Shown here: positions 62,640 to 64,000 of the stretch, piece after piece
Layout of the letters: the number at the start of each line of letters is the position of its first letter
Position numbering within the stretch: position 1 is the first letter of the stretch
From: Mesorhizobium shangrilense
GTDB lineage: Bacteria > Pseudomonadota > Alphaproteobacteria > Rhizobiales > Rhizobiaceae
Length of the DNA: 64,000 nt
Assembly: GCF_040537815.1 (NCBI RefSeq)
Contig: NZ_JBEWSZ010000002.1
Span: forward strand, 854,760-918,759
Direction of reading: 5' to 3'
Translations under genes and position numbers: made by a program
The notes under the pieces: model-generated
The model's input: only the letters and a program-made list of their open reading frames with translations
Told to the model about the DNA's origin: nothing
Database searches by the model: none

Positions 62640-62812
62640 TCAAGCCTCGTATTTGTATTGCATGCGCCATTTCGGTCCATCGGCCGCGCAGCATCCGACA
62701 GATTGAATACCATCGTCGATTAATGAATCAATGGGTGAGGGCTAATCGGATCAATGAGCTGCATTCATCGATGGCCACTTGATGGTCGCCCATGGTCCGA
62801 CCTCCGCAAAGT

Positions 62813-63718
62813 TCATTTCAGCGGATTGATATCGCGTATCACCTGAATGAGGGCACTGATCCCGAAGGGTAGTTGCCGGCGACTCGAATAGTACATGGAC
62901 AATGGTGGGCCAATTGAAGACCATTGCGGCAGTACCACTTCCAGCCGTCCTGCCGCAAGGTGAGGACTCGCGAGCTTTTCCAGACAATAAAACAGACCAA
63001 TACCGTCGATCGCAGCATTGATGGCGAAGGCCGACTCACATGAGATGAGTGAGCCAGGAACGTCGATCTCGCGCCGATCGTCGCCGTGCTCGAATTCCCA
63101 TTTGTAGATCTGCCCTCGTCCCGTGCGGATGCGGATACATTGATGGGAATGAAGATCGTCAGGCAATTCCGGGCGACCGTGGCGCTCGAAGTAAGCCGGT
63201 GCACCGACGACAACCCACTTGAGTGGCGGCGTCAATGGAATGGCGATCATGTCCTCTGGTATCGTGCCGCCATATCTGAGACCGGCGTCGAAGCCCTCCG
63301 CTGTAACGTCGACGAAGTGATCGTCGACCGCAATCTCCAGTTCGATATTGGGAAAGCGCTGCAGGAAGATCGGCAATGCCGGGCGCAGAAGTAAAGTCGA
63401 CGCGTCGCGCAGTACGTTCAACCGCACACTACCGGCGGTCCCTTCGTGGTGCCCGTGCAGTTCTTGCAAGCCGGAATTGATAAGATCGAGACCAGCGCTC
63501 ACTTTTTCGGCGAGCGCGCTTCCTGCTACGGTTGGAGCAACACTTCGGCTTGTGCGGTTTAGCAGCCTTACACCAAGTCGCTCTTCAAGCGCTTTCACCC
63601 GGTGGCTGAGTGCTGATGCGGTTACGCCAAGATTATCCGCTGCCTTTCTAAAACTGCGATACTGTACGATGAGCAGGAATATCGAAAGGTCGTACACTTC
63701 AGCGCGACTGAGCGACAT
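62813..63718 (-). CDS. LysR family transcriptional regulator
   Basis: Protein of 301 residues from ATG 63718 (MSLSRAEVYD). Winged helix-turn-helix at about 5-65 (FRKAADNLGVTASALSHRVKALEERLGVRLLNR), linker helix and a full substrate-binding-type effector domain (RLNVLRDASTLLLRPALP ... NAAIDGIGLFYC). It belongs to the group that often regulates adjacent dehydrogenases. It is transcribed in the same direction as the AKR and epimerase genes, so it is the first gene of that group or has its own promoter. Confidence 0.92.
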   Translation of the reverse strand: MSLSRAEVYDLSIFLLIVQYRSFRKAADNLGVTASALSHRVKALEERLGVRLLNRTSRSVAPTVAGSALAEKVSAGLDLINSGLQELHGHHEGTAGSVRLNVLRDASTLLLRPALPIFLQRFPNIELEIAVDDHFVDVTAEGFDAGLRYGGTIPEDMIAIPLTPPLKWVVVGAPAYFERHGRPELPDDLHSHQCIRIRTGRGQIYKWEFEHGDDRREIDVPGSLISCESAFAINAAIDGIGLFYCLEKLASPHLAAGRLEVVLPQWSSIGPPLSMYYSSRRQLPFGISALIQVIRDINPLK

Positions 63719-64000
63719 AACAACTCCCAATATCTAGATCGCCACGCAGGGATAAAAACTCACCGGTATGGCATTAAGCAGACAAAATCGAAATCCAACG
63801 CCGCCATCAAGGCTTTTGTCCGGTCCCGACAATGGCGCACTTCGGGTTAGTCAAACTCGACGCACGCAGGCAAAACCCTAAACGTCGTGCCGGGCGAGGC
63901 GGTTCTGGAATTCGAAATCCCCCCGCCGAAATGCCTGCGCTGCAATTGCTCAACATACGATGCCGGCGAATGGCCGCCATCACACGTCTCATTTCGACTT
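63719..64000. other. Right window edge, no intact gene
   Basis: Upstream region of the LysR gene. A short plus-strand frame at about 63862-64000 reads LNVVPGEAVLEFEIPPPKC and contains CLRCNC; it could be a gene fragment running off the window but is not recognised. A 17-bp sequence (63946-63962) also occurs at 8060-8076. Confidence 0.3.

Overview
The window looks like accessory DNA from a high-GC alphaproteobacterium of the Rhizobiales, most like Mesorhizobium. This rests on four observations: a trb-type conjugation cluster in the order trbE-J-K-L-F-G-I followed by a DUF2274 gene, a LuxI/LuxR quorum-sensing pair, a Porin_2 (Omp2b-type) porin, and a high density of ABC importers, RpiR/GntR/LysR regulators and broken genes. 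The genus is inferred, not shown. The region has the mosaic structure of an integrative conjugative element, symbiosis island or plasmid.

Layout. 1-7357 (+): the end of a P-type mating-pair-formation operon. trbE enters from the left edge and is frameshifted, and the last gene (DUF2274) is cut after 18 codons. 7358-9720: a scar zone with a 49-bp LysR fragment, an asparaginase N-terminus, a marR gene with a strong palindrome, and a frameshifted SDR gene. 9886-14806 (-): ABC importer operon A (rpiR, binding protein, fused permease, ATPase). 14880-16109: an IS630-type remnant and a methyltransferase. 16823-22926 (-): ABC importer operon B with the same order plus a COG4280 membrane protein and a small membrane partner. 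23041-24992 (+): an orphan phnM-like gene and a phnF-like GntR regulator. 25315-32902 (-): a co-directional run of dedA, two glycosyltransferases, a PAP2-type enzyme, a two-component system and an ABC-2 exporter. 33533-42610: an MFS transporter, a second two-component system, and a response regulator followed by an RND efflux pair. 43037-44002: a Tim44-domain protein.

44127-46474: a second, partly deleted copy of the trbI end with DUF2274 and a LysR fragment, then luxI and luxR. The same gene neighbours therefore occur at about 7.0-7.4 kb and 44.1-44.9 kb and bracket about 37 kb of cargo. 46804-58786: a catabolic cluster with a TetR regulator, a HisC-like aminotransferase, a five-gene peptide-type ABC importer, a porin, a serine hydrolase of the beta-lactamase fold and an M81 (MlrC-type) metallopeptidase. 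59331-63718 (-): an epimerase, two aldo/keto reductases and a LysR regulator.

Most likely function. The cargo is mainly uptake and catabolism. Operons A and B resemble the fused-permease transporters annotated for 2-aminoethylphosphonate or ferric iron. PhnM and a PhnF-like regulator sit across a short divergent promoter from operon B, which points to a phosphonate or phospho-sugar, although no C-P lyase core genes are present. The frameshift in trbE and the scarred ends suggest that the conjugation cluster here may no longer work by itself. I found no tRNA, rRNA or CRISPR array by eye.
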